Shown piece by piece: positions 29,562 to 37,448 of a DNA stretch of 64,000 nt. Position 1 is the stretch's first letter, and each line of letters opens with the position of its first letter. The notes under the pieces were generated by a model that saw only the letters and a program-made list of their open reading frames with translations, was not told the origin of the DNA and searched no databases. Source of the DNA: Betaproteobacteria bacterium (GTDB lineage: Bacteria; Pseudomonadota; Gammaproteobacteria; Burkholderiales; Casimicrobiaceae); contig BOKS01000016.1 in the NCBI GenBank assembly GCA_016861105.1, positions 1-64,000 of the forward strand. Direction: 5' to 3'. A program made the translations under genes and the position numbers.

Positions 29562-30417
29562 CGACCGCTCGCTTGCCGAGAAGCACGACGGGCTCGTCGC
29601 CGAACACGTGCCCGGGAATCGCGACCGAGCCTTCGTCGGTCTCCAGGACCACGGCGTGCGTGCCGAACTCCAGGACGCGTCCCTCGAAGCCGGCGACGCG
29701 GATGCGCTGGCCGGGCAGGAAACGGCGCCGCATCTGCTGGACGCCGATCAGGTTCGCGACGTGCTGGCGCGCGCCGAGGCTGATCGCGACGACGACGCCG
29801 CCGGCGATCGCCACCGCCCCGATGCCGACGATGATCGCGAGGAGCGTGACGCGGATGCCGACCTGCTCCGAGGCCACGAGCAGCGCCGCCGCGAGGATGG
29901 CCACCTGCGCCGCGCGCGCCGCGATGCGCTGCTGCGCCGGCGCCAGCGGCCCGGGGGCGCGCACGATCAGGTCGGCGACGACGCGCGATGCGACGTAGCC
30001 GGCGACGACGATCAACAGCCCGGCGACCAGCTCGGGCAGGTAGTCGAGGAGGCGCGTGAGCCAGTGCGTGAACGCCTGGAGCCCGAGCGCCTCGGCCGCG
30101 GCCGCGAGAAAGGCGATCAGCACCGCCCAGTAGACGATCGATCCCACCACCCGCGACGCGTCGGCAAAGCGGACGCGCCGCGCGAAGCGCGCCCCCGCGA
30201 AGCGCGCCCCCGCGAAGCGCTTCGCCACGACGTCGAGCAGCACCAGGGCACGCCGCGACATGCTGCGCAGCACGGCCGCGGCCAGCCAGCCGAGCGCCAG
30301 CAGCAGCAGCGCGGCGGCCAGTTCGGGCAGGAAGTCGACGACGCGCGCGACGAACGCCGTCACGACCTGCGCAGCCCGCTCGCCCACCGTTGCGTCGCTC
30401 GCCTGGCCCGTCGCCAT
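29554..30417 (-). CDS. MscS-like mechanosensitive channel family protein
   Basis: 287-aa membrane protein. It has helices near 20-42, 80-105, 110-135 and 155-200, then the pore-lining helix GIGAVAIAGGVVVAISLGARQ and a short beta domain with FLPGQRIRVAGFEGRVLEFG and VAIPGHVF, the MscS core pattern. The long cytoplasmic domain of E. coli MscS is missing. The start MATGQASD was preferred to a longer Arg-rich version. The 3' end overlaps the MgtE-like gene by eight bases. A GARFA repeat lies near residues 67-77. Confidence 0.82.
   Translation of the reverse strand: MATGQASDATVGERAAQVVTAFVARVVDFLPELAAALLLLALGWLAAAVLRSMSRRALVLLDVVAKRFAGARFAGARFARRVRFADASRVVGSIVYWAVLIAFLAAAAEALGLQAFTHWLTRLLDYLPELVAGLLIVVAGYVASRVVADLIVRAPGPLAPAQQRIAARAAQVAILAAALLVASEQVGIRVTLLAIIVGIGAVAIAGGVVVAISLGARQHVANLIGVQQMRRRFLPGQRIRVAGFEGRVLEFGTHAVVLETDEGSVAIPGHVFGDEPVVLLGKRAVDG
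30181..30220. repeat. 15-bp tandem repeat within the MscS-like gene
   Basis: Two full copies and a partial third copy of CGCGAAGCGCGCCCC. Because 15 is a multiple of three the frame is kept, adding GARFA units to a cytoplasmic basic loop. Copy number may vary between strains. Confidence 0.8.
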
Positions 30418-30639
30418 GCCGCATGCCTCCCGTGACGCGTGGGTCCGACCGCACGGCCGTCGATCCGCGCGGCAACCGCGACCCGTTGCGGGTCGACGTC
30501 CGTAAGGATGCCCCAACGACGCTGGCAGGTCGACCGCGGCGGATCGCGGGCCACGCGGCAGCGCCGCAGTGCCCGTGCCGCTGCGCCCCGGTCGCGCGCC
30601 GTCGCGAGCGCGCCCGACGCGCGCTCCGCGCCGCAGCGT

Positions 30640-30945
30640 CTAGTCGAGTCCTGCCCGGCTCAGGCGAAGGCGCAGCGCCTCGACCTCCTCGATCAGGTCC
30701 GCGACCAGCGCCGCGAGCTCCGGCACGGCGTCGAAGTCCCGTTCGAGGCGGTGCATCTCCCGCGCGCGCCGCACGTGCACGCCGGTGAAGCGCCACGTGT
30801 CGGGCGCCGCGCCGGCGGCCGGCAGCAGGCCCTCGCGGACGTGCGCGACCACCCAATCCGTCTCCACGCGGCACGCGCGCGAGAACTGGTCCAGCGTGAG
30901 GCCGTCGTCGTCGAGCACGGCGATCAGCAGGTCACGGTCGATCAT
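30640..30945 (-). CDS. cbpM: Chaperone modulator CbpM
   Basis: 101-aa MerR-like helix-turn-helix protein, the same length as E. coli CbpM, which binds the J-domain of CbpA and inhibits it. Visible features are LTLDQFSRACRVETDWVVAHVREGLL and a C-terminal helix LIEEVEALRLRLSRAG. The ATG preceded by GGAG was chosen; a GTG at 30963 directly after the cbpA stop is an alternative. Downstream gene of a cbpA-cbpM pair. Confidence 0.88.
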   Translation of the reverse strand: MIDRDLLIAVLDDDGLTLDQFSRACRVETDWVVAHVREGLLPAAGAAPDTWRFTGVHVRRAREMHRLERDFDAVPELAALVADLIEEVEALRLRLSRAGLD

Positions 30946-30963
30946 GGTCCGGCTCCGGTGCAC

Positions 30964-31938
30964 TCAGGCGCCGTGGCCGGCGCGCGGATCGAAGGGGAGG
31001 TCGCGGGCCATCGCCTCGTAGAGCTCCTTCGCGCGGGGGGTGTCCGCCGGCGGCAGCACCACGCGCAGCGTGAGCTCGAGGTTGCCGGGCGGCTCGCCCG
31101 GCACGCCCTCGCCGCGCACGCGCAGCGTGCCGCCGCTCCGGGCGCCGGCCGGCACGCGGACCTTGAGCGTGCGTCCGTCGGGCATCGCCACGGGCACCAC
31201 CGCGCCCAGCGCGGCCTCCCACGGTGCGACGGGCAACTCGACCACGAGGTCGCGGCCGTGCACCGCGTAGCGGCCGTGCGGCTGGAAGTGCACCTCGAGG
31301 AACAGGTCGCCGGCCGGCGCGCCGCCGAGGCCGGGGGATCCCTGGCCCGCGAGGCGGATCAGCTGGCCTTCGCGGACGCCCTTCGGGATCTGCACGTCGA
31401 GCGTGCGCGTGGCGAGCGTCACGCGCCCGTCCGCGTCGAGCTTCGGCGCGCGCAGGCTCAACTGCCGGCGGGCGCCGCGGAAGGCGTCCTCGACCTCCAG
31501 CATCACCTTGGCGTGGCGGTCCTCGCCGCGCGCGCGGAACCCCGCGCCCTCGGCGCCGAATCCCGCCGCGCCGGGACGCGCGCCGCCGCGGCCCATCCGG
31601 CCGAACAGCTCGGCGAAGAAGTCGCTGAAGTCGGCGGCCTCCGCGTCGGAGAAGCCGCGGCCGGAGAACTCGAAGCCGCTGTCCCAGTCGGGCGGCGGCT
31701 GGAACTCCTGCCCGGCGCGGGCCCCGCGCGCGATCAGCTGGTCGAACGCCGCGCGGCGCTCCGGGTCGGAGAGCACGGCGTAGGCCTCGTTGACGTCCTT
31801 CATCCGCGCCTCGGCCTCCGGCGCCTTGTTCACGTCCGGATGGTACTTGCGCGCAAGCTGGCGGTAGGCCTTCTTGATCGCGTCGGCGGGGGCGTCGCGC
31901 GCGACGCCCAGCACCTCGTAGTAGTCCTTGAACTGCAC
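30964..31938 (-). CDS. cbpA: DnaJ-family co-chaperone CbpA
   Basis: 324-aa J-protein. The J-domain (1-70) contains the HPD motif (H33-D35). A Gly/Phe-rich linker follows, then two beta-barrel C-terminal domains (from about 125; for example IPKGVREGQLIRLAGQGSPG and LPVAPWEAALG). There is no cysteine-rich zinc domain, which separates it from DnaJ. The GTG start has a strong GGGAGG. Paired with cbpM and divergent from two hsp20 genes. Confidence 0.95.
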   Translation of the reverse strand: MQFKDYYEVLGVARDAPADAIKKAYRQLARKYHPDVNKAPEAEARMKDVNEAYAVLSDPERRAAFDQLIARGARAGQEFQPPPDWDSGFEFSGRGFSDAEAADFSDFFAELFGRMGRGGARPGAAGFGAEGAGFRARGEDRHAKVMLEVEDAFRGARRQLSLRAPKLDADGRVTLATRTLDVQIPKGVREGQLIRLAGQGSPGLGGAPAGDLFLEVHFQPHGRYAVHGRDLVVELPVAPWEAALGAVVPVAMPDGRTLKVRVPAGARSGGTLRVRGEGVPGEPPGNLELTLRVVLPPADTPRAKELYEAMARDLPFDPRAGHGA

Positions 31939-31994
31939 GCGCCTCCCGGTCGATGGCGGCGCAACGGCGCGCGGGCGCCGTGCGGCAGGCTCCC

Positions 31995-32024
31995 TTAATT
32001 GCAGGCCGCCGCCCTCCGCGTCAA
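31995..32024 (-). promoter_or_regulatory. Candidate sigma-70 promoter of cbpA-cbpM
   Basis: On the minus strand TTGACG (32024-32019), 18 bases, AATTAA (32000-31995), about 57 bases before the cbpA GTG. It sits in the gap shared with the hsp20 promoter. The -10 match is moderate. Confidence 0.35.
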
Positions 32025-32028
32025 GCCC

Positions 32029-32057
32029 CTTGAAACGCCCGCCGGCCAGCCTCAGTT
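32029..32057 (+). promoter_or_regulatory. Sigma-32-like heat-shock promoter of the hsp20 pair
   Basis: CTTGAAA (32029-32035), 14 bases, CCTCAGTT (32050-32057). The first box is a perfect match to the heat-shock consensus and the second matches most positions of CCCCATNT. It lies about 65 bases upstream of the first hsp20 gene, as expected for its regulation. Confidence 0.6.
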
Positions 32058-32121
32058 TCGGGGTGTTCCCGGCAGCGGCCGTCCCGACGGGGCGGCCTTG
32101 CGACAACCCAAGGAGGAACCC

Positions 32122-32562
32122 GTGTTCTATCGATCCCTGTTCCCGCGCGACGTGTTCGCCGACCTGGATCGCCTCCAGCGCGAGCTCCAGCAGGCGTTCG
32201 ACGTCTCTCCCAGCATCCGCGGCCTCGGCCGTGGCGGCTATCCTGCCCTGAACGTGGGGGGCACCCCGCAGTCGGTCGAGGTCTACGCGTTCGCCCCCGG
32301 GCTCGACCCGGCGAAGATCGAGGTGAACCTCGAGCGCGGCGTCCTGACGGTGTCGGGCGAGCGGACCGACACGCTGGGCAACGGCGACGCGAAGGCGGCG
32401 CTGCACATCAACGAGCGCTTCGCCGGCCGCTTCCGCCGCGTCGTGAGCCTCCCGGACGACGTGGACCCGAGCGCCGTGAACGCCGACTACCGCGACGGCG
32501 TGCTGCACATCAGCATCCGCCGCCGTGCGTCCGCGATGCCGCGTCGCATCGAGATCCAGTGA
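32122..32562 (+). CDS. Small heat shock protein, Hsp20/alpha-crystallin family
   Basis: 146-aa ATP-independent holdase chaperone. The alpha-crystallin domain spans about 45-140: VEVYAFAPGLDPAKIEVNLERGVLTVSGER, then FRRVVSLPDDVDPSAVNADYRDGVLHISI. The GTG start is preceded by AAGGAGG. It is followed after 14 bases by a second hsp20, a common pairing that may form mixed oligomers. Confidence 0.94.
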   Translation: MFYRSLFPRDVFADLDRLQRELQQAFDVSPSIRGLGRGGYPALNVGGTPQSVEVYAFAPGLDPAKIEVNLERGVLTVSGERTDTLGNGDAKAALHINERFAGRFRRVVSLPDDVDPSAVNADYRDGVLHISIRRRASAMPRRIEIQ

Positions 32563-32576
32563 AGGAGGGCCTCACG

Positions 32577-32963
32577 ATGAACGACATGACGAAGACCGCC
32601 GCCACCGAGCCGCAGGCGCGCGCGCGCGAGGAAGCGGCGCTGCTGCCGCCCGTCGACGTGGTCGAGGACGCGAGCGGCATCACGCTGTACGCCGACCTGC
32701 CGGGCGTGACGCGCGAGGGCCTCAACCTGCGCGTCGAGGCCGACACGCTGACGATCGAAGGCGAGATGGCGCTGCAGGTGCCCGAGGGCATGCAGGCGAG
32801 CCACGCCGAGGTCCAGGTGCCGCGCTACCGGCGCGTGTTCACGCTGAGCAAGGAGCTCGATCCCGAGAAGGTGTCGGCCGAGCTCAAGCACGGCGTGCTG
32901 AAGCTGCGCATTCCCAAGGCCGAGCACGCGCAGCCGCGCAAGGTCGAGATCCGCGTGCACTGA
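32577..32963 (+). CDS. Small heat shock protein, Hsp20/alpha-crystallin family (second copy)
   Basis: 128-aa partner of the preceding gene, with alpha-crystallin domain about 30-128 (VDVVEDASGITLYADLPGVTREGL, then RYRRVFTLSKELDPEKVSAELKHGVLKLRIPK). It is shorter at the N-terminus than the first copy. AAGGAGG lies before the ATG. A hairpin terminator follows 29 bases after the stop. Confidence 0.94.
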   Translation: MNDMTKTAATEPQARAREEAALLPPVDVVEDASGITLYADLPGVTREGLNLRVEADTLTIEGEMALQVPEGMQASHAEVQVPRYRRVFTLSKELDPEKVSAELKHGVLKLRIPKAEHAQPRKVEIRVH

Positions 32964-32991
32964 CCGGACGCTGCTCCGCAGCGCTCCGCCA

Positions 32992-33024
32992 CGAAGCGCC
33001 GCCGGCGACCCCGGCGGCGCTTCG
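32992..33024 (+). terminator. Hairpin terminator after the hsp20 pair
   Basis: Perfect 14-bp stem (32992-33005 with 33011-33024) and a 5-base loop, directly after the second hsp20. No strong T-run follows, so termination may be partial or Rho-assisted. Confidence 0.55.
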
Positions 33025-33420
33025 CCTTGGACATCCGGTGGCTCGCGCGCCTCGGGTTGCGAAGCGGGGCCCGCTCCGGGGTGCGCGCCGGGCGACGAGG
33101 CGGTCGGCGGTCGATCCGGCCCGACCTGTCGCGACCGGTGGCGCGCGACGCTCTTCGTCGGTGCGTCGCTTGCCCGCAGCCGTTGCCATCGGGGCCGTCG
33201 CCGCAGCCCGCTCTGCACGCGCGAGCCGCCGGCAGTCGGGGAGGCGGTCGCGGATGCGCGCGAACACATGCGCGCGGGCGACCGTCGTGCCTTCGGGCGT
33301 GCGCACGAGCAGCCGGGCCGACCCGATGCGGACGCTGCAATTCTCCGCCAGGGGTTGCTTACGGCCACTCCTTGAACGCGACGCCATGGCCTCTCGTTGC
33401 GCCTTCGAGCGACGCCTCGC
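33025..33420. other. Intergenic stretch without a convincing gene
   Basis: About 400 bases between the hsp20 terminator and the 3' end of the LysR gene. A minus-strand open frame (32884-33387) has a plausible first 50 codons (SVRIGSARLLVRTPEGTTVARAHVF) but then turns into Arg/Ala-rich low-complexity sequence, has no recognised family and runs into the hsp20 gene. It may be a decayed fragment or chance. Confidence 0.4.
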
Positions 33421-34335
33421 TCACCAGCCCGCTTCCCACGGCGGAACAGGCCCGAAGCGCTCCACGAGGAAATCGATCAGCGCGCGCACCCGCGATGCGA
33501 GCGTCCGGTTGGGTGGATAGACGAGGTAGATCGCGCTCTCGGGCGCGATCCGATACTTGCGCAGCAGCGGAATCAGCTGCCCCTCGCGCAAGGCATCCGC
33601 GACCATGTAGACGGGCAGGGGGCTGATGCCCAGTCCGGCGACCACGGCCGCGCGCACCGCGTCCATCTCGTCGGTCTCGAAGGCGCCGCCGACTTGCACC
33701 GTCGACCTCCTCCCGTCGTGCCGGAAGGTCCAGACCCCCTTGGGCGCGAGCGCCGGAAACAGCACGCACTGATGCCTGCGGAGGTCCTCGAGCCGTCGCG
33801 GCGTCCCGTGCCGTTCGAGGTACGCGGGCGAGGCGCACAGCACGGACCGGTTGACTGCAAGCTTGCGCGCGACCAGGTGCGGTGCGGGAGCAAAGGACAC
33901 CCGGATGCCGACGTCGAATCCCTCGTCGCTCAGTTCAACGGTGCGGTTGCTGCAGAACAGCTTGACCTGGATCTTCGGATGCTTCCGATGGAAGTCGCCG
34001 AGGGCGGGCAGCACGTGCCGGGTCGCGAACGCCGGCACGGCCGTGACCTTCACCAGCCCCGCCGGTTCCGCCTGCACCAGGGCCAGGCGCTGCTCGGCCA
34101 GCTCCGCTTCCTGCACGATCCTGGCGCAGTGTTCGTAGAACAGGGCGCCGCCCTCCGTCAGGCCGAGCCTGCGGGTCGAACGGTTCAGCAGCTTGACGGA
34201 CAGCGAGCGTTCCAGAGCGCTCACGTGCCGGCTCGCCAGGGATTTCGACATCCCGAGCTTCTCCGCGGCGGCCGAGAAGCTCTTCGATTCCACCACTTGC
34301 GCGAACACGCGCATGCCGTTGAGGCGGTCGTCCAT
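33421..34335 (-). CDS. LysR-family transcriptional regulator
   Basis: 304-aa regulator. The N-terminal winged helix-turn-helix (about 5-63; FAQVVESKSFSAAAEKLGMSKSLASRHVSALE) and a periplasmic-binding-like effector domain (about 90-300) are clear. It resembles the CrgA/DsdC-like LysR branch that often controls a divergent neighbour. It is divergent from the cupin gene across a 94-base gap with a palindrome, so control of the cupin-GNAT pair and itself is likely. Confidence 0.93.
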   Translation of the reverse strand: MDDRLNGMRVFAQVVESKSFSAAAEKLGMSKSLASRHVSALERSLSVKLLNRSTRRLGLTEGGALFYEHCARIVQEAELAEQRLALVQAEPAGLVKVTAVPAFATRHVLPALGDFHRKHPKIQVKLFCSNRTVELSDEGFDVGIRVSFAPAPHLVARKLAVNRSVLCASPAYLERHGTPRRLEDLRRHQCVLFPALAPKGVWTFRHDGRRSTVQVGGAFETDEMDAVRAAVVAGLGISPLPVYMVADALREGQLIPLLRKYRIAPESAIYLVYPPNRTLASRVRALIDFLVERFGPVPPWEAGW

Positions 34336-34347
34336 TGGCGATGATCC

Positions 34348-34364
34348 TGCAACAGTGGGTTGCA
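34348..34364. promoter_or_regulatory. Putative LysR operator
   Basis: TGCAAC, five bases, GTTGCA: a perfect 6-bp inverted repeat in the LysR-cupin divergent gap, with a third TGCAAC at 34388-34393. It fits the size of LysR-type sites. An AT-rich -10-like box (TATTTAT, 34373-34379) lies between. Confidence 0.55.
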
Positions 34365-34429
34365 GCTAACACTATTTATCGGATTCCTGCAACTCAATAC
34401 ATTGGCGCCTCCCCACCGAGGAGACCGTC

Positions 34430-34882
34430 ATGATTCATCGGGCCATCAGAGTCGGGCAACTGGAGATCCGCTATCTCGTGGACGGCGCGCGATCGGGCGG
34501 GCTGGGTCTGTTCGAGATGACGATTCCGCCCGGCGCCCACGTCCCCCCGCCGCACAGTCATCCCGACAACGAGGAGTGCGTCTACGTGCTGGAGGGCGTC
34601 CTCCGGTACACGGTCGACGACGATTCCCGCGACCTGCGACCCGGCGAGTGGATGTCGACGCCGCGCGGCTCCGTGCACCAGTTCAGCAATCCCGGAACCG
34701 ACGCGTCGCGTGCGCTCGTGATGATGACCCCCGACGTCGGAGCGCAGTTCTTCGTCGACGTCGCGGCCCTTGCCGGCACGGGCGGACCGCCCGACCGCAC
34801 GAAGCTCCTGGACGTCATGGCCCGGTACGGGCTGGTACCGGCCGTGGCGAAGGCGGCGCCGCGCATCGCGCCGATGCCCTGA
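34430..34882 (+). CDS. Cupin-domain protein
   Basis: 150-aa single cupin barrel. Metal-binding residues of motif 1 are visible in PPPHSHPDNEECVYVLEG (two His and a Glu), and motif 2 in PRGSVHQFSNPG (His). The C-terminal helix (about 118-140) resembles cupins of the quercetinase-like 'conserved barrel' group. No substrate is known. First gene under the putative LysR operator; TGATG overlap with the acetyltransferase gene. Confidence 0.88.
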   Translation: MIHRAIRVGQLEIRYLVDGARSGGLGLFEMTIPPGAHVPPPHSHPDNEECVYVLEGVLRYTVDDDSRDLRPGEWMSTPRGSVHQFSNPGTDASRALVMMTPDVGAQFFVDVAALAGTGGPPDRTKLLDVMARYGLVPAVAKAAPRIAPMP

Positions 34883-35490
34883 TGAACGTCCTCCTGCATC
34901 TGGCGAACCGGCTGTTCCCGTTCCCGGGGCCGGCCGACGCCGCGCCCGTGACTTTGCGCCGGGTCCGGCCCGACGATGCCGAAGCGTTGCGGTGCTTCGT
35001 GCGTGCCCTGTCGCCGGCGTCGCGTCGGCAGCGCTTTCATGCGGCGCTCAACGACTTGTCGGAGACGATGCTGAAGGCGTTGACCTGCGTCGATCAGCGC
35101 GAGCACGTCGCCTTCGTGCTCACGGTCGCGGAGCACGGGACGGAGCGCATCGTCGGCGAAGCCCGCTATGCGGTCGTCGGCGACCGGGAGACGGCGGAAT
35201 TCGGCATCGCGGTGGCCGATCCGTTCCAGGGCCTCGGACTGGCCAGGCGGCTGCTGGCAGCACTGATCGACGCCGCCCGCGCCGGCGGTCTGCACTGGCT
35301 CGTCGGCGAGGTGCTGGCCGGCAACTCGCGCATGCTCGCCTTCATGCGCCGCTGCGGCTTCGTCGCGACCACGCGCGGCGTGGACCCGGGCGTCGTTCGC
35401 GTGGAGCGCAGCGTCGACCCATCGCTGCCTCCGGCACGAGCAGGCAGTCGGGTGCCGGGGTCGTCCCCTCCCGGGCCGCCCCGGCGGTGA
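34882..35490 (+). CDS. GNAT-family N-acetyltransferase
   Basis: 202-aa acetyltransferase. The fold is recognised from VTLRRVRPDDAEALRCFV, the acetyl-CoA loop FQGLGLARRLLAALIDAAR and the C-terminal GNSRMLAFMRRCGF. It is like the GNAT domain at the end of PatZ-type protein acetyltransferases, but stands alone. The C-terminal 25 residues are Pro/Arg-rich and dispensable-looking. It is coupled to the cupin gene. Confidence 0.88.
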   Translation: MNVLLHLANRLFPFPGPADAAPVTLRRVRPDDAEALRCFVRALSPASRRQRFHAALNDLSETMLKALTCVDQREHVAFVLTVAEHGTERIVGEARYAVVGDRETAEFGIAVADPFQGLGLARRLLAALIDAARAGGLHWLVGEVLAGNSRMLAFMRRCGFVATTRGVDPGVVRVERSVDPSLPPARAGSRVPGSSPPGPPRR

Positions 35491-35603
35491 CATCGGAAGG
35501 AAGCAACGCGCATCGAAAGTCGACGACGGCCACTCCGCCGCGCAGGACCTCCGCGCGGAGCCGGGTGCGCGTGCGGGCGGCGTCTTTCGCCTTCGCGAAT
35601 CGC

Positions 35604-36668
35604 TCAGGCGTGACGCGCTCGCAGCATCCGTGCCGCCTCCGCCTCGGCGCGGAGCTTGAGATAGACCTCGTCGAGGTCGACCTTCGCCGCCGAGCCCGGG
35701 GCGAAGCCGCAGTCGGGGTTGAGCGTGACGCGGGCGGGGTCGACCCGCTGCAGCGCGCGCTCGACCCGGGCGGCAATGCGCTCGGCCGACTCCGGCGCGC
35801 CGGGCGTCACGTCGACGACGCCGAGGCCCAGCTCGAAGTCGCTGCGCAGCCGGCCCAGGCTCTCCAGGTCGTCGTCGCCGGCGATGGTGAACTCCATCGT
35901 CAGGTGCTGGACCTTCAGGCGATTGAGCTGCGGCAGGATCCACCCGTAGGTTCCGGCGTGGTGCTTCTCGCCGCGCACGCGCGCGCCGGCGCGCCGGCAC
36001 AGGTGGACGGCGAACTTGACGTTCGTGAACCCTTCGACGAGCGCATTCGTCATGTCGACCGCGAAATCGGCGGCGCGGTCCGGGTCGTCGTAGGACCTGC
36101 GCACGTCGGCGTCGACGAACAGGCACAGGTGCGGGTCGTCGATCTGGACGACGTCGATCCCGAGCGCCTGGATGAGCGCGATCTCGCGGCGCAGCGGCTC
36201 GACGCAGTCGCGCACGAAGTCCTCGCGCCGCGGGTACGCCTTGCGCGAGCGCTCCGCGTCCCACAGCCGCTCGCCGAGCAACCCTGGGGCCGGCAGCGTG
36301 ATCTTGGTGCCGACGCGCGCGACGCGCTTCAGGAACGCCGCCTCGGCGGCGATGAAGCCCGCCTCCTTCGGGGCAAGCCTCTCGGTCACGACCGTCCAGG
36401 GCCGCCCGTCCGCAGGATTGACTTCCAGCGTGAAGCCGTGCGCCAGCTCGGCGATCACGCCGATGTAGGAGCGCCGGCGCCACTCGCCGTCGGTCACGAC
36501 GTCGAGGCCGGCGTACTCCTGCAGGGACACGGCGTAGCGGACGGCGTCGTCCATCGCCCGGCGGTCGGCGTCGTCCCAGTCGCGTTTCTCGATGAGCTCG
36601 CGGACGTGGCGCGGCCGGGGCATCGAGCCGACGACGGAAGCGGGGAACCGCGGCAGGGCGTACGTCAT
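35604..36668 (-). CDS. MetE-like (cobalamin-independent methionine synthase C-terminal domain) protein
   Basis: 354-aa barrel protein resembling only the catalytic half of MetE. Zinc ligands are visible as H222-x-C224 (VHLCRR), E259 and C320 (NPDCGF), and the core strand as DVVQIDDPHLC. Stand-alone members act as methyl- or alkyl-transferases on thiols, including CoM-type transferases; the true substrate here is unknown. The start overlaps the nucleotidyltransferase stop (ATGA), tying it to the island rather than to methionine synthesis. Confidence 0.82.
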   Translation of the reverse strand: MTYALPRFPASVVGSMPRPRHVRELIEKRDWDDADRRAMDDAVRYAVSLQEYAGLDVVTDGEWRRRSYIGVIAELAHGFTLEVNPADGRPWTVVTERLAPKEAGFIAAEAAFLKRVARVGTKITLPAPGLLGERLWDAERSRKAYPRREDFVRDCVEPLRREIALIQALGIDVVQIDDPHLCLFVDADVRRSYDDPDRAADFAVDMTNALVEGFTNVKFAVHLCRRAGARVRGEKHHAGTYGWILPQLNRLKVQHLTMEFTIAGDDDLESLGRLRSDFELGLGVVDVTPGAPESAERIAARVERALQRVDPARVTLNPDCGFAPGSAAKVDLDEVYLKLRAEAEAARMLRARHA

Positions 36669-37420
36669 GAGAGTCCCCATTCCTTCTGCGCGAGGTCCAG
36701 GTCTTCCTGGGTGTCGATCTCGCGATACTGGCCGTGCGTGTCGGCGTGGCCGAATGCGACGCCCTGCTCGATCATGTCCTGGAAGAGGTGGATGAGGTAG
36801 GCGTTCTGGAACCGCCGCGCGCCGCGCCAGGGCCTGTCCCAGAACGCGGCACGGCGCCGGTGATAGTGCTCGCGCAGCAGCTCGCCGCCGCGCGCGCTGA
36901 ATTTGGCCACGCCCATGAACTCCCCGGTCGCCGCGTCGTACGGGATCGCGCGCTCGACCCGCAGCACCCGCCCGTCGCGCGTGATGGTCTTCTCCGCGTC
37001 GTGGGGCGGGTGCTGCGTGCGGGGCTGGTAGTGCGTGCGCCAGTCGGTGTCGATGCCGAGCGCGATGTCCGCCGGCGCGGCCACGAGGTCGGCGACGAGC
37101 GTGCCGGTGTAGAGGATGTCCGAGTAGCTGGTGAGGAACGGCCGGTCCATCAGGTCCTCGGCGTGCATCAGCGACACCAGGATGTTGTTGCTCTCCCAGT
37201 CCCGGTTGTGGCGGAACGTGAACTCGGGGTACTCGCGCCGGACGGCATCGATGCAGTACCCGCCGACGAAGCAGATGTCGGTCACGCCGCCCGCGCGCAG
37301 CGCCTCGACCGTCCAGTCGAGGATCCGCTTGCCGCGGATCTCCGCGAAGCACTTCGGTGCGTTCTCCGTCGTCGGCATGAGCCGGCGTCCGCGTCCCGCG
37401 CCGATGATGATCGCCCGCAT
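36665..37420 (-). CDS. Sugar-phosphate/alcohol-phosphate nucleotidyltransferase
   Basis: 251-aa enzyme of the NTP_transferase fold that couples a phosphorylated small molecule to a nucleotide. Motif GAGRGRRL ... APKC with K23, and the metal aspartate in YSDILYTG, are present. Overall it looks like LicC-type phosphocholine cytidylyltransferases or PntC-type phosphonate cytidylyltransferases rather than hexose enzymes. Its partners (kinase, SDR, MetE-like) suggest a dedicated pathway. Confidence 0.8.
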   Translation of the reverse strand: MRAIIIGAGRGRRLMPTTENAPKCFAEIRGKRILDWTVEALRAGGVTDICFVGGYCIDAVRREYPEFTFRHNRDWESNNILVSLMHAEDLMDRPFLTSYSDILYTGTLVADLVAAPADIALGIDTDWRTHYQPRTQHPPHDAEKTITRDGRVLRVERAIPYDAATGEFMGVAKFSARGGELLREHYHRRRAAFWDRPWRGARRFQNAYLIHLFQDMIEQGVAFGHADTHGQYREIDTQEDLDLAQKEWGLS

Positions 37421-37448
37421 CGTTCCCGCGCTCCGCGTCAGGCCCGCG

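Noticed and set aside
32884..33387. 167-codon minus-strand frame between hsp20 and LysR
   Set aside because: Only the first part looks protein-like; it overlaps the hsp20 gene and has no recognisable family.
35604..36668. Methionine synthase MetE
   Set aside because: Half the usual length, lacking the N-terminal domain, and embedded in a sugar/phosphonate-type cluster.
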